Shown: positions 1 to 9,747, numbered from the stretch's first letter. The stretch: DNA of 64,000 nucleotides from CAVVST01 sp963750995 (GCA_963750995.1 CAVVST010000004.1:310001-374000); one strand, 5' to 3'. Translations and numbers: made by a program. The notes: generated from the letters alone by a model not told the origin.

Positions 1-773
1 CCGCCATACACGGGCTCGCTCACAACGAGGACGTGCCCGGGGTTGTCGTCGGCGTCGGCTCGATGATCCCTGCGGTCATCGACGCGGCGCGTGCACGGCG
101 CGCCTTAGGCCTGTCCCGTCCATTCGTCGTGTATGTCGGGCGGATCGAGGAAAACAAGGGGTGCGCGGAGATGTTCGACTACTTTCTCCGCTACCTTGAG
201 TCCACGCAACGCGACCTTGACCTGGTGCTGATCGGCACGCCGGCGATGCCCCTTCCACGGCACCCGCGGATCCGGCATCTCGGGTTCGTGTCGGATCAGG
301 ACAAGTTCGACGTGATGGCCGCGGCGGAGGCGCTGGTGATGCCATCGTATTTTGAAAGCCTGTCGATGGTCGCGCTGGAAGCGTGGGCGCTTGGCAGGCC
401 GGTACTCGCGAACGGACGCTGCGACGTGCTCCATGGGCAGTGCGTCCGCAGCAATGCGGGGCTGTATTACGAAAACGCCGGCGATTTCGGCGCGGCGCTC
501 GATCGCCTGCTCGCCGATGCGGGGCTGGCGGCAGCGATGGGACGCAACGGACATACTTATTTCGAGCAGCATTACAGCTGGCCGGTCATCGAGCAGAAAT
601 ACCTCGACATGTTTGAACAGCTCGCGTCGACGCCGTTCCGGCGGTCCATGGAACCGCTCCCCGGCTGGTTTGCAAGACGGCGCCCCACGGTGCCAGCCGC
701 CCTCGACGTGCTGGCGGCGCTGCCGTCAGGACCCGCGCAGGAGTATCAACGCTCCTCCGAGGTGACGGCGTGA
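1..773 (+). CDS. Glycosyltransferase, family 4-like (C-terminal part, cut by window edge)
   Basis: The reading frame is open from the first bases, so the true start lies outside the window. The visible part is the C-terminal Rossmann lobe of a GT-B glycosyltransferase that would transfer a sugar from a nucleotide-activated donor. A donor-site E-x7-E pattern is visible in ESLSMVALEAW, and VVYVGRIEENKG resembles the lobe's first strand and loop. The last four bases (GTGA) overlap the start of the next glycosyltransferase, a paralogue sharing the NAGLYY segment and the GC-EM--YF pattern. The two are probably translated together in a polysaccharide or glycoconjugate cluster extending left. Acceptor and sugar cannot be told. 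Confidence 0.85.
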   Translation, partial: AIHGLAHNEDVPGVVVGVGSMIPAVIDAARARRALGLSRPFVVYVGRIEENKGCAEMFDYFLRYLESTQRDLDLVLIGTPAMPLPRHPRIRHLGFVSDQDKFDVMAAAEALVMPSYFESLSMVALEAWALGRPVLANGRCDVLHGQCVRSNAGLYYENAGDFGAALDRLLADAGLAAAMGRNGHTYFEQHYSWPVIEQKYLDMFEQLASTPFRRSMEPLPGWFARRRPTVPAALDVLAALPSGPAQEYQRSSEVTA

Positions 774-2038
774 AACTCGCATTCGTGACGCCGCGATACG
801 GCGCCGACATCTCGTGCGGCCCCGAGCACGCCTGCCGGCTACTCGCCGAGCAGGTCTGCGACCGGCACGAGGTCGACGTGTTGACCACGTGTGCCCGCGA
901 TCGGCTCACATGGAAGAACGAATCGACGGAAGGCGCCGATCGGGTTCGCGGCGTCCTTGTCCGCCGGTTTGCCGTGAACCAGCCCCACGACCCCGACGCT
1001 CTGGACCAGCTCACGGCACGGCTGATTGCCGAGCCCCATGGGCTCGCGGACGAGCAGGAGTGGGTGCGCCGGGTCGGCCCTTCGTCTCCAGGGTTGATTG
1101 ATTTCCTCAAGCGCCACAACCGCAATTACGACGCGGTCGTGTTCTTCTCGCTCTATCACGCGACGACGGTACAGGGCATTGCGGCGACGGCGGACAGATC
1201 GGTGCTGTTTCCGCACTTGCAGATCGATCCGGTGCTGCGGTTCGGTTTGTGGGCCGAGGTGCTCGGCTCGGTGCGCGCGATCGGCTACGCGTCGGCGGCC
1301 GAGCGCCGGCTGACGCGCGGCTTCCTGCGGATTTTCCATTCGGCCGATGAAGTCGTGGGAATCGGGGTCGACACGCCGGCACAACAGACGTATCCGCGCC
1401 ACCAGCAGGATCCGGCCGACACGGTTCGCGAGGACGACGAGAACGCCGAAGCCGAGCAGGCGGAGGCGCCCGAGTACCTTGCCGGACGCGGTGTCCCCTT
1501 CCGCCGTCGCCACCGTTTATATGGTTCGTTCGCCCTGTACGGCGGCCGCGTGGAACCGGATAACGGCTGCGAAGAGATGCTGGAATACTTCGACAGCTAT
1601 GTCGCCACCGATGGCGATACCTCGCTCGTCCTGATGGGCGTCAAGATGATGAAGGTGCCCGACGAACCGTACATCCGCATGCCCGGCGTCCTGCCCGATC
1701 GCGAACGGATGATCGCGTACGAGGCGGCCGAAGTGACGATTGCGCCCGATCCGGCCGATCTGCTCGGCCTGTGTGTGCTCGAGAGCCTCGCCGTGGGAAC
1801 CCCGGTCCTCGCCAGCGCGCGCAACGAGGCGGCGGTCGAACACTGCCGGCGGGCGAACGCCGGGCTCTATTACGCCAACCGCGACGAATTCGTCCAGGCG
1901 CTGAGCATGTTGATGACGAACTCGAGGCTGCGCGAGCGTTTAGGTGAGAACGGCCGCCAGTACATCCGCCAGCACCACCGGTGGGACGCCGTTCTGGGCC
2001 GCTTCGAGCGCCTGATCATGCGCGTCAGGAAGTCCTGA
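770..2038 (+). CDS. Glycosyltransferase, GT-B fold, paralogue of its upstream neighbour
   Basis: A 422-residue protein starting with GTG inside the GTGA overlap with the preceding gene. The N-terminal lobe opens MKLAFVTPRYG, as in GT4-type enzymes. The C-terminal lobe (about residue 245 on) aligns by eye with the upstream protein (FALYGGRVEPDNG, RANAGLYY). Two oddities stand out. The usual donor-binding E-x7-E reads D-x7-E (DLLGLCVLE), and an acidic, low-complexity linker rich in E, D, A and Q lies between the lobes at about residues 205-245. No signal peptide or membrane helix is visible, so it is probably cytoplasmic. The transferred sugar is unknown. A transcription switch follows, since the next gene is on the other strand six bases away. 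Confidence 0.85.
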   Translation: MKLAFVTPRYGADISCGPEHACRLLAEQVCDRHEVDVLTTCARDRLTWKNESTEGADRVRGVLVRRFAVNQPHDPDALDQLTARLIAEPHGLADEQEWVRRVGPSSPGLIDFLKRHNRNYDAVVFFSLYHATTVQGIAATADRSVLFPHLQIDPVLRFGLWAEVLGSVRAIGYASAAERRLTRGFLRIFHSADEVVGIGVDTPAQQTYPRHQQDPADTVREDDENAEAEQAEAPEYLAGRGVPFRRRHRLYGSFALYGGRVEPDNGCEEMLEYFDSYVATDGDTSLVLMGVKMMKVPDEPYIRMPGVLPDRERMIAYEAAEVTIAPDPADLLGLCVLESLAVGTPVLASARNEAAVEHCRRANAGLYYANRDEFVQALSMLMTNSRLRERLGENGRQYIRQHHRWDAVLGRFERLIMRVRKS

Positions 2039-2044
2039 CGAAGC

Positions 2045-3529
2045 CTACTCGCGTGTGAGCTCGGTGGCCGGGAACGACTGGCGCCGCTGGGTGCCGGAGC
2101 GGCGATCCTCGCGATCTTCGACTTCCCCTTCCCTTTTCCGCCGCGGGCCGATTTCGTAGCGCTTGATCATTTCGTTCAGCGTCGTCGGCTTGATCTTCAG
2201 AAGCTCCGCCGCCTTCTTCTGGACACCGCCGGCGGCCTCGAGCGTCTCTTCGATCAGCCGCTTCTCGACGTTGGTGATCACGTCTTTGAACGAGATTCCC
2301 TCCGGCGGCACGACGAACCGCGGGATGTGAAACCGCGGCGACGAACGCACGTACTCGGGGATCAGATCGGTATCGATTCGCGGTCCAGTCGCCAGGACGA
2401 CGGCGCGCTCGATGACATTTTCGAGCTCGCGCACGTTGCCGGGCCAGTCGTATTCCATCATCAGGTCGAGCGCCGCGGCGGTCAGCTCGAGACCCGGCTT
2501 CCGGTTCTCTTCGCTGTACTTTGCCAGGAAGTGGTGGGCAATGACCGGGATGTCTTCCTTCCGTTCGCGCAGCGGCGGCAGATAGATGCTGATCACGTGC
2601 AGGCGGTAGAAAAGATCTTCGCGGAACCGTCCGTCTTCGACCATCTCCTTCAGATCGCAGTTGGTGGCGGCGATGATCCGCACGTCCACCTTGATGGTCT
2701 CTATGCCGCCGAGCCGCATGAACTCCCGCTCCTGCATCACTCGTAGCAGCTTGGCCTGTGTATCGAGCGGGATATTGCCGATCTCGTCGAAGAAGATGCT
2801 TCCCTTGTCGGCGAGGTCGCACAATCCCTTTTTCGGGTACACCGCGCCGGTAAACGCACCCTTCACGTGTCCGAACAGCGTCGACTCCAGCAGGTCCGAG
2901 GGCAGGTTACCGGAGTTCACCGTTACGAAAGCGCGATCAGACCGCGACGAGTTCGAATGAATTGCCCGGGCGACGAGCTCCTTGCCAGTGCCGCTCTCGC
3001 CGGTGATCAGGATGGTCGATCGGCTGGGTGCCGCCTGGATGATCAGGTCGAACACCTGTTTCATCCGCGGGCTGCGGCCGATGATGCCCGAAAAATTCTG
3101 CTGCTGCGCCTGCAGCGTCTGCCGCAGCGCGGTGTTTTCCGCCTTGAGCTGGCGCCGTTCGACCGCGTTCCTCACGACCACCAGCACTTCATCGTTCTTG
3201 AACGGCTTGGTGATGTAGTCGAACGCGCCGCGCTTCATCGCCGAGATCGCCGTTTCGACCGACGCAAACGCGGTGATCATCAGCACCGGCAGCTCCTCGT
3301 CGAACTTCTTCAGCTCGTCGAGGGCGGCGATGCCGTCCATGCCCGGCATCATCACGTCGACGATCGCCGCGTCGAACGGCACCGACTTGGCGAGGTCGAT
3401 GCCCTCGGCGGCCGACGCCGCCAGGCGCACGTGATACCCCTCGCGCGACAGCAGCGCGTCGAGGATCTCCCGCATGATCTCTTCGTCGTCGATGACCAGG
3501 ATGGAAGCGTTGCGGCGCATAAGGTTCAC
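2045..3529 (-). CDS. Sigma54-dependent response regulator, NtrC/AtoC type
   Basis: A 494-residue activator with the classical order. The receiver domain is residues 8-125, with acidic pocket DDEE and phospho-acceptor Asp58 in IVDVMMPG. A short linker leads to the AAA+ domain (about 145-385), with Walker A GESGTGKE at 177-184 and the sigma54-contacting loop GAFTGA at 224-229. A Fis-type helix-turn-helix (KKAAELLKIKPTTLNEMIKRY) is followed by a charged tail. It should activate sigma54 promoters when phosphorylated. The GTG start at 3529 overlaps the kinase stop codon by one base; an ATG three codons downstream (3520) is the alternative start. The upstream kinase is its obvious partner. No clear sigma54 promoter was found in the window. 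Confidence 0.95.
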   Translation of the reverse strand: MNLMRRNASILVIDDEEIMREILDALLSREGYHVRLAASAAEGIDLAKSVPFDAAIVDVMMPGMDGIAALDELKKFDEELPVLMITAFASVETAISAMKRGAFDYITKPFKNDEVLVVVRNAVERRQLKAENTALRQTLQAQQQNFSGIIGRSPRMKQVFDLIIQAAPSRSTILITGESGTGKELVARAIHSNSSRSDRAFVTVNSGNLPSDLLESTLFGHVKGAFTGAVYPKKGLCDLADKGSIFFDEIGNIPLDTQAKLLRVMQEREFMRLGGIETIKVDVRIIAATNCDLKEMVEDGRFREDLFYRLHVISIYLPPLRERKEDIPVIAHHFLAKYSEENRKPGLELTAAALDLMMEYDWPGNVRELENVIERAVVLATGPRIDTDLIPEYVRSSPRFHIPRFVVPPEGISFKDVITNVEKRLIEETLEAAGGVQKKAAELLKIKPTTLNEMIKRYEIGPRRKREGEVEDREDRRSGTQRRQSFPATELTRE

Positions 3530-6444
3530 TAAGAGCGAGCCGCGCGCGCGGTCCGCTCGACCGGCGCAGGCGGAAATTCCAGAACAAACCTGGTGCCCTG
3601 CCCGACCACGCTCTCGCAGTCGATCAAGCCCTGATGTTCGCGCACGATACCGTAGGTGATCGAGAGGCCGAGGCCAGTGCCGTGGCCGATAGACTTGGTG
3701 GTGAAGAACGGGTCGTAGATTCTCGCGAGGTATTCGCTCGGGATACCCGAGCCAGTGTCGGCCAGTTCCACCGCCGGCCTTCCGTCCTTCAGCGACGTCG
3801 TCACCGATAGCCAGCCGCCCTTCGGCATCGCGTCTTTGCCGTTCAGGAACAGATTGAGGAAGACCTGCTGTAGCTTGTGCTCGAACCCGAGGACCATCAG
3901 CGGCTCGACGGCCAGCTCGCGGCGCACCTTGATGTGCTGCAGTTCGAATTGATGCTCGAGCAGCGACAGCACGTCGTTGATGACGGCGTTGAGGTCAACA
4001 GGTGAAAGGTCCGATGCCGTCGCGGAAGGCGGCCGCGAGAGATTCAACAGGCCGTTGACGATCTTCGCGGCCCTGAATGTCTGGCGTTCAATCTTTTCGA
4101 GCAGCCGCGTTTTCGGATCCTGCGGATCGGCTCCCTCCAGCAGCATCTGCGTAAAGCTGGAAATCCCGGTGAGCGGCGTATTGACCTCGTGTGCGACGCC
4201 CGCGGCGAGCAGACCGATCGACGCCATCTTCTCCGAGATCTGCAGCTGTTCCTCCAGCTCAACGCGGCGGGTGATGTCTTCGAGAATCACGATGCTGCCC
4301 ACCGCCGTCGCGGCTTCGTCGCCCGCGGCCCGCAGCGGGACCACGGCCGCATTGACGATGATGGAGCGATTGCCTTCGTCGCCGCGGCGGGTGATCGGGA
4401 TGCGCGACAGGACGGCGCCGTCCGGGGTGTCGCGCCGGGCGGCGCAGATGGCTTCGACAACCGGGGCGTCGAAGACGTCGCGGAGCAGCCGGCCTACCGC
4501 CGAGACGCGCGGCACGCCGTACAGCTGCTCGAGGGCCTTGTTCCACCAGATGATCCGGTCTCCGAGGTCGAGGACCAGCAGGCCGTCGTCCAGTGACTCG
4601 AGAATGTTCTCGTTGAATGACCGCAGGCGATCCAGTTCCGTGGCCTTGACGTGCAGCTGCCGGTAGAGGCGCGCGTTTTCGAGCGCGGTGGCAATCTGGC
4701 CGGCCACGGCGGAGAGGAGCGCCATGTCCTCGCTATGCAGCGGTTCACCGCTGTTCTTCCGGCCGAGCGCCAGCAGCGCAATCGTGCCTTCGTTCGACAC
4801 GCAGGGAATGAAGTAGTAGAGACCTTCGTCGCGCCAGAACTCGACGTCTTCGGCGGCAATGCGAGCGGCGGCGATCGGATCGTCGAGCGCCACGGTATGG
4901 CCCGCGTCGAGGCGCGCGCCGATGCTCGAGCCGCGCGGGAGCACGGGCGGCTGCCGGTTGTCGAAGCCCGAGGCCCGCACCGCCGCAAAATGCGGCGCCG
5001 TCTCGTCGGCCAGCATCAACGCCATCCGGTCGACGAGCAGCGTCTCCATGACGCGTGAGACCAGGCGATTGGCCAGCCGGTTCAGGTCGAGATCGGTATT
5101 GAGGTCGCGCGCGAAGCCGACCAGCGCGCGGCGATAGTCGTAGCGATCGCGGTAGAACGCCCGATCGAGCGCGTTCTGGATCGCCTGCTTGACCGGCGGG
5201 GCGAGCACCAGTGCGATGGCGGTGACCGCCATGGCGAGCACCCAGTTGCTTCCGGCCGCGCCGGTGGCGAACATGCGATCGAAACCTTCGAGCAGCGCCG
5301 CGTAGATGGCGATGACCGCGCCGACCGCCGCGGCGTAGACGAGACCGCGCTTGACGATCACTTCGACGTCGAGCAGGCGGTAGCGGACGATGGCAGACGC
5401 ATAGGCGAGCGGGATGAAGCTGAGCGGGACCGCGGACAACTGCATGAGCAGCGACGGCTCCACGCCCATCGCCCACGGCACCGCGTAGCCGAACACGAAC
5501 GGCGCCACGCCGAGGGCCGTACCCCACGCGATCCAGCGCAGCTGCCGGCGCGCCGTGATTGACCGCACCTCAGCCAGCGCCCGCGACAACGCGAACAATC
5601 CGGCGACAAAGCAGGTAATGAGGTATACGTAGTCGAGCCGATCGAGCGTCGCGATGACCCCGACGAACAGCTCGGCGTTGTCGTCGCTGCGTGCGAGCGC
5701 ACTCGCGCGGGCGATGCCCAGCAGCACGGCCGGCACATAAATCAGCGGGACAAGCAGCCGACCCGTACCGCCGGTCGTCCAGCGCCGGCTACGCTCGGGA
5801 AACACCAGCGCGAAATGGAGAAACAGCGACGGCAGCAGCAGAATCGAGACCGCGTCGCCCCAGTAGAACACCCAGTCGAGACGATCGAGCCGGCCGCTGA
5901 ACGAGAAAGTGAACAGTCCGAAAAACGCCACCGACAGCCAGAAAAAATGCAATGTCGCCGGGTCGCGCGGCCGTCGCAGCCGCACCGCGCCGCCAACCAG
6001 CAGCGTGAAAATCCCGATCGACGCCAGCAGGTAGTAGAACGGCCGCGCGCCGTTCGGAATCGGCGCCACGTTCAGCTCCACCACTTCCCGGGCGCCGAGG
6101 CGCAACACGGTGTAGCGCGCCGCTGCCCCCTCCTGCGACGCGTGCAGCGCGCTGACGACGTCGGCCACTTCCTGGATCGGCATGTCGTCGATCGCCAGCA
6201 GCACGTCGCCGCGCGACAGCCCGACCGAGGCGGCGGGCGTCCCCTCGGCGATATCGGATGCGATGACGCCTTCCTGCCCCTGTATCCAGAGGACGCCGTC
6301 TTCCGCCTCGCGGAAACTGGCGCGTGCCACGATGTTCGCAACACCGAGAGCGAACAGCGTCGCGACGACGAGAATCGGCAACCCTGGCCCGCTCCAGCGG
6401 CTCCAGTTAGTAGCGCTGCCGAGTTTCGACGAAGACGCAGTCAT
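3529..6444 (-). CDS. Membrane sensor histidine kinase with PDZ, GAF and PAS domains
   Basis: A 971-residue kinase from the ATG at 6444; the frame extends to 6621, but the extra residues look non-coding. In order: a membrane helix at 21-40; a PDZ-like domain at about 56-128 (EGTPAASVGLSRGD, then LLAIDDMPI); a bundle of about seven or eight helices from 136 to about 400; a GAF-like segment; a PAS domain; and the phospho-acceptor His752 in GVAHEVNTPLTG. The ATPase domain follows, with NLFLNGKDAMP, DTGSGIP and TGLGLSI. It should autophosphorylate and signal to the adjacent NtrC-type regulator. A PDZ domain placed before the membrane bundle is unusual and suggests sensing of an envelope protein or peptide. 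The ligand is unknown. Confidence 0.92.
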   Translation of the reverse strand: MTASSSKLGSATNWSRWSGPGLPILVVATLFALGVANIVARASFREAEDGVLWIQGQEGVIASDIAEGTPAASVGLSRGDVLLAIDDMPIQEVADVVSALHASQEGAAARYTVLRLGAREVVELNVAPIPNGARPFYYLLASIGIFTLLVGGAVRLRRPRDPATLHFFWLSVAFFGLFTFSFSGRLDRLDWVFYWGDAVSILLLPSLFLHFALVFPERSRRWTTGGTGRLLVPLIYVPAVLLGIARASALARSDDNAELFVGVIATLDRLDYVYLITCFVAGLFALSRALAEVRSITARRQLRWIAWGTALGVAPFVFGYAVPWAMGVEPSLLMQLSAVPLSFIPLAYASAIVRYRLLDVEVIVKRGLVYAAAVGAVIAIYAALLEGFDRMFATGAAGSNWVLAMAVTAIALVLAPPVKQAIQNALDRAFYRDRYDYRRALVGFARDLNTDLDLNRLANRLVSRVMETLLVDRMALMLADETAPHFAAVRASGFDNRQPPVLPRGSSIGARLDAGHTVALDDPIAAARIAAEDVEFWRDEGLYYFIPCVSNEGTIALLALGRKNSGEPLHSEDMALLSAVAGQIATALENARLYRQLHVKATELDRLRSFNENILESLDDGLLVLDLGDRIIWWNKALEQLYGVPRVSAVGRLLRDVFDAPVVEAICAARRDTPDGAVLSRIPITRRGDEGNRSIIVNAAVVPLRAAGDEAATAVGSIVILEDITRRVELEEQLQISEKMASIGLLAAGVAHEVNTPLTGISSFTQMLLEGADPQDPKTRLLEKIERQTFRAAKIVNGLLNLSRPPSATASDLSPVDLNAVINDVLSLLEHQFELQHIKVRRELAVEPLMVLGFEHKLQQVFLNLFLNGKDAMPKGGWLSVTTSLKDGRPAVELADTGSGIPSEYLARIYDPFFTTKSIGHGTGLGLSITYGIVREHQGLIDCESVVGQGTRFVLEFPPAPVERTARAARS

Positions 6445-6696
6445 GTGTGTGGGGCGGCGGCGCAGACCTGCGGGAACGACCGCCACGTCCGCTGCCGGAG
6501 CAAACGACATACCGCGACGCGACGAACTACCGTGGTCGTAAAACATTGATATTACGTAGGTTAACCTGTCGATATGACGGTCGATCCCTTTCCGATCCAA
6601 ACAAAGGGACCTTGCGTTCAATCAAATGGACGACGAAAACGGCGACAGAAAAAGGCCAACGTCAAAATTGCGCTGTTTGACGCTGGCCCGGTCTTG
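6445..6696. other. Intergenic region upstream of the kinase
   Basis: About 250 bases with no credible gene, although short frames cross it. It contains the perfect palindrome aggttaacct at 6558-6567, close to an AT-rich stretch (gatattacg) in otherwise GC-rich DNA. This is the likely place for the kinase promoter and an operator, but no well-spaced -35/-10 pair could be assigned. Confidence 0.4.
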
Positions 6697-8583
6697 CTAG
6701 AAACGGACGGTAACGCCGCCGACGACGCGCTTAGGAGAGCGCATGACGAGCAGTTCGTCGTAGACGGACGCGTCGAGCAGATCGTCGCGGAAGAGACTCC
6801 GCACGGCCACCAGCATTTCCCACTGCGCGCCGGAGAAATTCAGGAACGGCAGCGACTGGTTCACCTGGACGTCGAAGCGCGCGCCGATTCCCGTCACGCC
6901 CGTATCGGCATCGGCGAAACCCGAGTTGATCTTGTAGACGGCGAACAGGCGCGTGTCGGTGACCGGCAGCGTGCTCTCGATCGACGTCGTCAGGTCGTGA
7001 ACCCGTTCGGCGTCTTCCCGCAGGATCGACATCGCGACGAGCGCCAGCGCGCCGGCGTCGCGTGAATTGTGCCGCCAGCTCGACTGGGCATTTGTGTAAT
7101 CCACCGACGCGCGCACCCGGGCGGGCAGCGTCCGGCTGACGCTCAGGCCCCATCCGCGCGCGTCGATGTCGCCGGCCGACGCGACGTAATAGTGCCCAAG
7201 GGTGGATGACGCCGCGCCTGGCATGACGACGCCGAACAGCGTGACGACCTGGTCGTCCACGGTCTGATGGAAGACGCGCGCGCCCGTCACCACGCCACCC
7301 GCCCATTCGCGTTCGGCCGCCACCTCCACATGCTCCATGTGCTGCGACACGAATCCGCGGGCCGGAGCGAGCGGTGAGAAGGTGCGCTCCGGCGGCAGCC
7401 ACAGGCCGCTCGAGGGCGGGACAAATTCCTCGGCGCCCGGGGCAGAGGCGCGGCGCGACACGGCGGCGCGAATGCGGAAGCTGTCGTCAGAGATGGGAGT
7501 CAGCGTCACGCTGGCGCGGGGACTGACGAGCGCCTGGTGCGAGAGATAGTCGTAGCGCGCGTATTTCGCGCCGTAGTTCACGGTAACTCGCGGCGAAATC
7601 GTCCACTCGTCATAGCCGTAGACCACGCCGACGTTGCGGTCGCCTTCGGCGACCGCTGCGAGCGCGTCGGCATTGCCGCCGAGGTAGCTCTGCATGCCGT
7701 ACGACAACCCCGCTTCGTATCGATGCGCTGCGGGAGCCCGACGATAGGACCCGGCGACGATCCACGACGACAAGTCGCCCTGCGTCAGGGCGCCACGGAT
7801 CGCCCAGTGGCCGCCCGCAGTCGGCGCTTCGAGCGCCAGATAGGCCATGCCGCGCGGCATGGTCTCGAGCGAGAAGAGGTCCTGCGGACGGTCGAAGGAT
7901 GTGCTCGTAAGCAGATCGAAATGGCCGTTCCACGGTACATCGGCCAGCAGCGACGTCGCCAGCCGCGCCGGCGAACCGACCGCCCGTCCGAGGCTGTCGA
8001 GCGAATCGTCCAGGAAGGACCCGCTGGCACCCGCGACATCCACCAGGCCTACCGCGGCATCCTTCAGCACGCTGCGCTTCAGATGCCGCAACCGCCAGGC
8101 GACCTCGCCGTGATCGTGCGTCTCTCCGTCGTCGGCGGCGCCCGTCGTCTCCTCGGCCGGTCCGACACCTGCCGTCAGCACCGGCACCGGCTCTTCATCG
8201 TCGGCGCGGCGTGTGAGGACGATCGACGCGACCGGCCCCGCGTCGCGATTGACCTGGATCAGCCGTGACGGCGCCGGAGCGTAGCCTTGCAGGTGGACGC
8301 GAAGAAGATAGGGTCCGTACGGAAGGCTCTTGAAGAGGAACTGGCCGTCGGCATCCGACACCGCGTAGGTGGTCATAGAGCCGAGCGCCGACGCGACGGC
8401 GCCCTCGAGCGGCTTGCCCTGCTCGTCGAGCACGATGCCGCGCAGCGCCGCGTGCGGCACCGCCGCGATCTGCGCGACCGGCCGCGGAGCGCGTACCTGC
8501 CCGAAGGCAGGCGCCACCAATGCCGCCACACACATCACCGCCGTCGAAAGCGACACGGTGAAGCGGCGCGCCATGGCAGCCAA
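6697..8583 (-). CDS. Outer-membrane beta-barrel protein with carboxypeptidase-regulatory-like N-terminal domain
   Basis: A 628-residue secreted protein. After a signal peptide (ending near APAFGQ) comes a CarboxypepD_reg-like domain at about residues 45-125 (LRGIVLDEQGKPLEGA, then YAVSDADGQFLFKSLPYGPY). Most of the rest has the alternating pattern of a beta-barrel, ending VVGGVTVRF with the terminal aromatic typical of outer-membrane barrels. It resembles TonB-dependent transporters of Acidobacteriota and Bacteroidota, but no plug domain or TonB box is recognisable, so it may be a reduced relative. The TTG at 8583 lies five bases after AAGG; the ATG at 8574 is the alternative start. It lies 14 bases after the gene at 8598-9662, apparently in one operon. 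The substrate is unknown. Confidence 0.75.
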   Translation of the reverse strand: MAAMARRFTVSLSTAVMCVAALVAPAFGQVRAPRPVAQIAAVPHAALRGIVLDEQGKPLEGAVASALGSMTTYAVSDADGQFLFKSLPYGPYLLRVHLQGYAPAPSRLIQVNRDAGPVASIVLTRRADDEEPVPVLTAGVGPAEETTGAADDGETHDHGEVAWRLRHLKRSVLKDAAVGLVDVAGASGSFLDDSLDSLGRAVGSPARLATSLLADVPWNGHFDLLTSTSFDRPQDLFSLETMPRGMAYLALEAPTAGGHWAIRGALTQGDLSSWIVAGSYRRAPAAHRYEAGLSYGMQSYLGGNADALAAVAEGDRNVGVVYGYDEWTISPRVTVNYGAKYARYDYLSHQALVSPRASVTLTPISDDSFRIRAAVSRRASAPGAEEFVPPSSGLWLPPERTFSPLAPARGFVSQHMEHVEVAAEREWAGGVVTGARVFHQTVDDQVVTLFGVVMPGAASSTLGHYYVASAGDIDARGWGLSVSRTLPARVRASVDYTNAQSSWRHNSRDAGALALVAMSILREDAERVHDLTTSIESTLPVTDTRLFAVYKINSGFADADTGVTGIGARFDVQVNQSLPFLNFSGAQWEMLVAVRSLFRDDLLDASVYDELLVMRSPKRVVGGVTVRF

Positions 8584-8597
8584 AGAATCCTTCCGGC

Positions 8598-9662
8598 TCA
8601 GGCCTCGACGGTGAAGTTGACGTTCTGCGTGAACGTTTTACCCGAGATCTTGTCCGTCACCTTGATCTCGAGGCGGTAATCGCCAACCGGAAAACTCGCG
8701 AGCGGCACAACCAGGCTGCCCGGCAGCTGGTGGCCGGCGGCGACGTCGAACTGCGGCGGCAGCGTCGACGCGTTCAGCACTTGCGGCGCCGTCTTGTTGA
8801 AGTACTTCTCGCCCTCGGCCGTCTTCTGGTGGAAGTTGTAGTCGATCTGCACGTCCGGCTTGCCGGCGTTGGCCTGCGTGCCGTACACCCAGAACAGCAC
8901 CTGAAGTTCGCCGCTCTTCTTCAGCTTCGCATCGACCGACGGCACCACTTTCATGTTGCCGAAGGTGTACGGGTTCTCCTGCTGCTGTTCCGGCGTCAGC
9001 GGCGTCGCGATCTGCTCAACGGAGCCGAGGAGCACGGAGCTGGTCGTGATATCCATGCCCCCGAAATCCGGCACCGTGAGGTCGCGGCGGAGCATGCCCA
9101 CCTTTGCCGGCGGGGCGTTGCGCGGCTGCTCGAGCGGGCTGCGCTCCTTCATCGTGACGAAGATTTCGTACTCGCCCGGCTTGAGCGCGATGGCGCGCGA
9201 GACTCGGCCGTCGCCCTTCACCTCGATGAAATTGACGTTATCCCAGGGGTACGTCACTGCCGCCGGCGCCTGATTGCGGTTGCGGTCATTGTTGTCGGCC
9301 GCGGGCGCGGCCGGTGCAGCCGCGGCATTCTTGTTGACAACACGGACATAGAAGGCGGTTGCCGGCGACGCGAGCTTGCTGGCATCGGCCACGATCGTGA
9401 ACGGGATGTAGGTCGCGCCATCGCCGCCCCTGAGGAAGTGATTGCCTTCCCATCGCAGCGGGATGTCTGCGGGCGCAGGCTGCTTGCCGGACGCGGCCGC
9501 GTCGACGGTTTGCACGAGCGCCTGGATATCTCTCTGATCCGCCTGGCTCCGTCGTTCCTGGTCTCGACGGTTCGGCTGGTTGTTCTGCGCGACGAGGGCC
9601 GGCGCACTGGCCAGCATGGCAACTGCAACGGCCAACGAAAACACCCGACGGATCTGCATCAT
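8598..9662 (-). CDS. Secreted protein of unknown function, beta-rich
   Basis: From the ATG at 9662, preceded by GGAG at good spacing, this is a 354-residue protein. It has a clear signal peptide (MMQIRRVFSLAVAVAMLASAPALVAQ) and should be exported to the periplasm. An Arg/Gln/Asn-rich segment follows the signal. The body alternates short beta-type stretches, and the end (LASFPVGDYRLEIKVTDKIS) resembles the C-terminal beta domain of secreted GWxTD-type proteins of Acidobacteriota, but no GWxTD motif was seen. It is first in a two-gene operon with the barrel protein, behind a sigma70-like promoter, so the pair may act together at the cell envelope. Its activity is not known. Confidence 0.75.
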   Translation of the reverse strand: MMQIRRVFSLAVAVAMLASAPALVAQNNQPNRRDQERRSQADQRDIQALVQTVDAAASGKQPAPADIPLRWEGNHFLRGGDGATYIPFTIVADASKLASPATAFYVRVVNKNAAAAPAAPAADNNDRNRNQAPAAVTYPWDNVNFIEVKGDGRVSRAIALKPGEYEIFVTMKERSPLEQPRNAPPAKVGMLRRDLTVPDFGGMDITTSSVLLGSVEQIATPLTPEQQQENPYTFGNMKVVPSVDAKLKKSGELQVLFWVYGTQANAGKPDVQIDYNFHQKTAEGEKYFNKTAPQVLNASTLPPQFDVAAGHQLPGSLVVPLASFPVGDYRLEIKVTDKISGKTFTQNVNFTVEA

Positions 9663-9718
9663 GCCACTCCGGAATGGGAGACCCCAGGACAGGGGCATCC
9701 AAGAATCTGAATCACCCG

Positions 9719-9747
9719 ATCATAGGCACGAAACTGGGTCAAGTCAA
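9719..9747 (-). promoter_or_regulatory. Sigma70-like promoter for the secreted protein/barrel operon
   Basis: Read on the minus strand, TTGACT (9747-9742) and TATGAT (9724-9719) are separated by exactly 17 bases. Both boxes are near consensus. Transcription would begin near 9711, giving a leader of about 50 bases before the ATG at 9662. It is the best promoter-like match noticed in the window. Confidence 0.6.
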
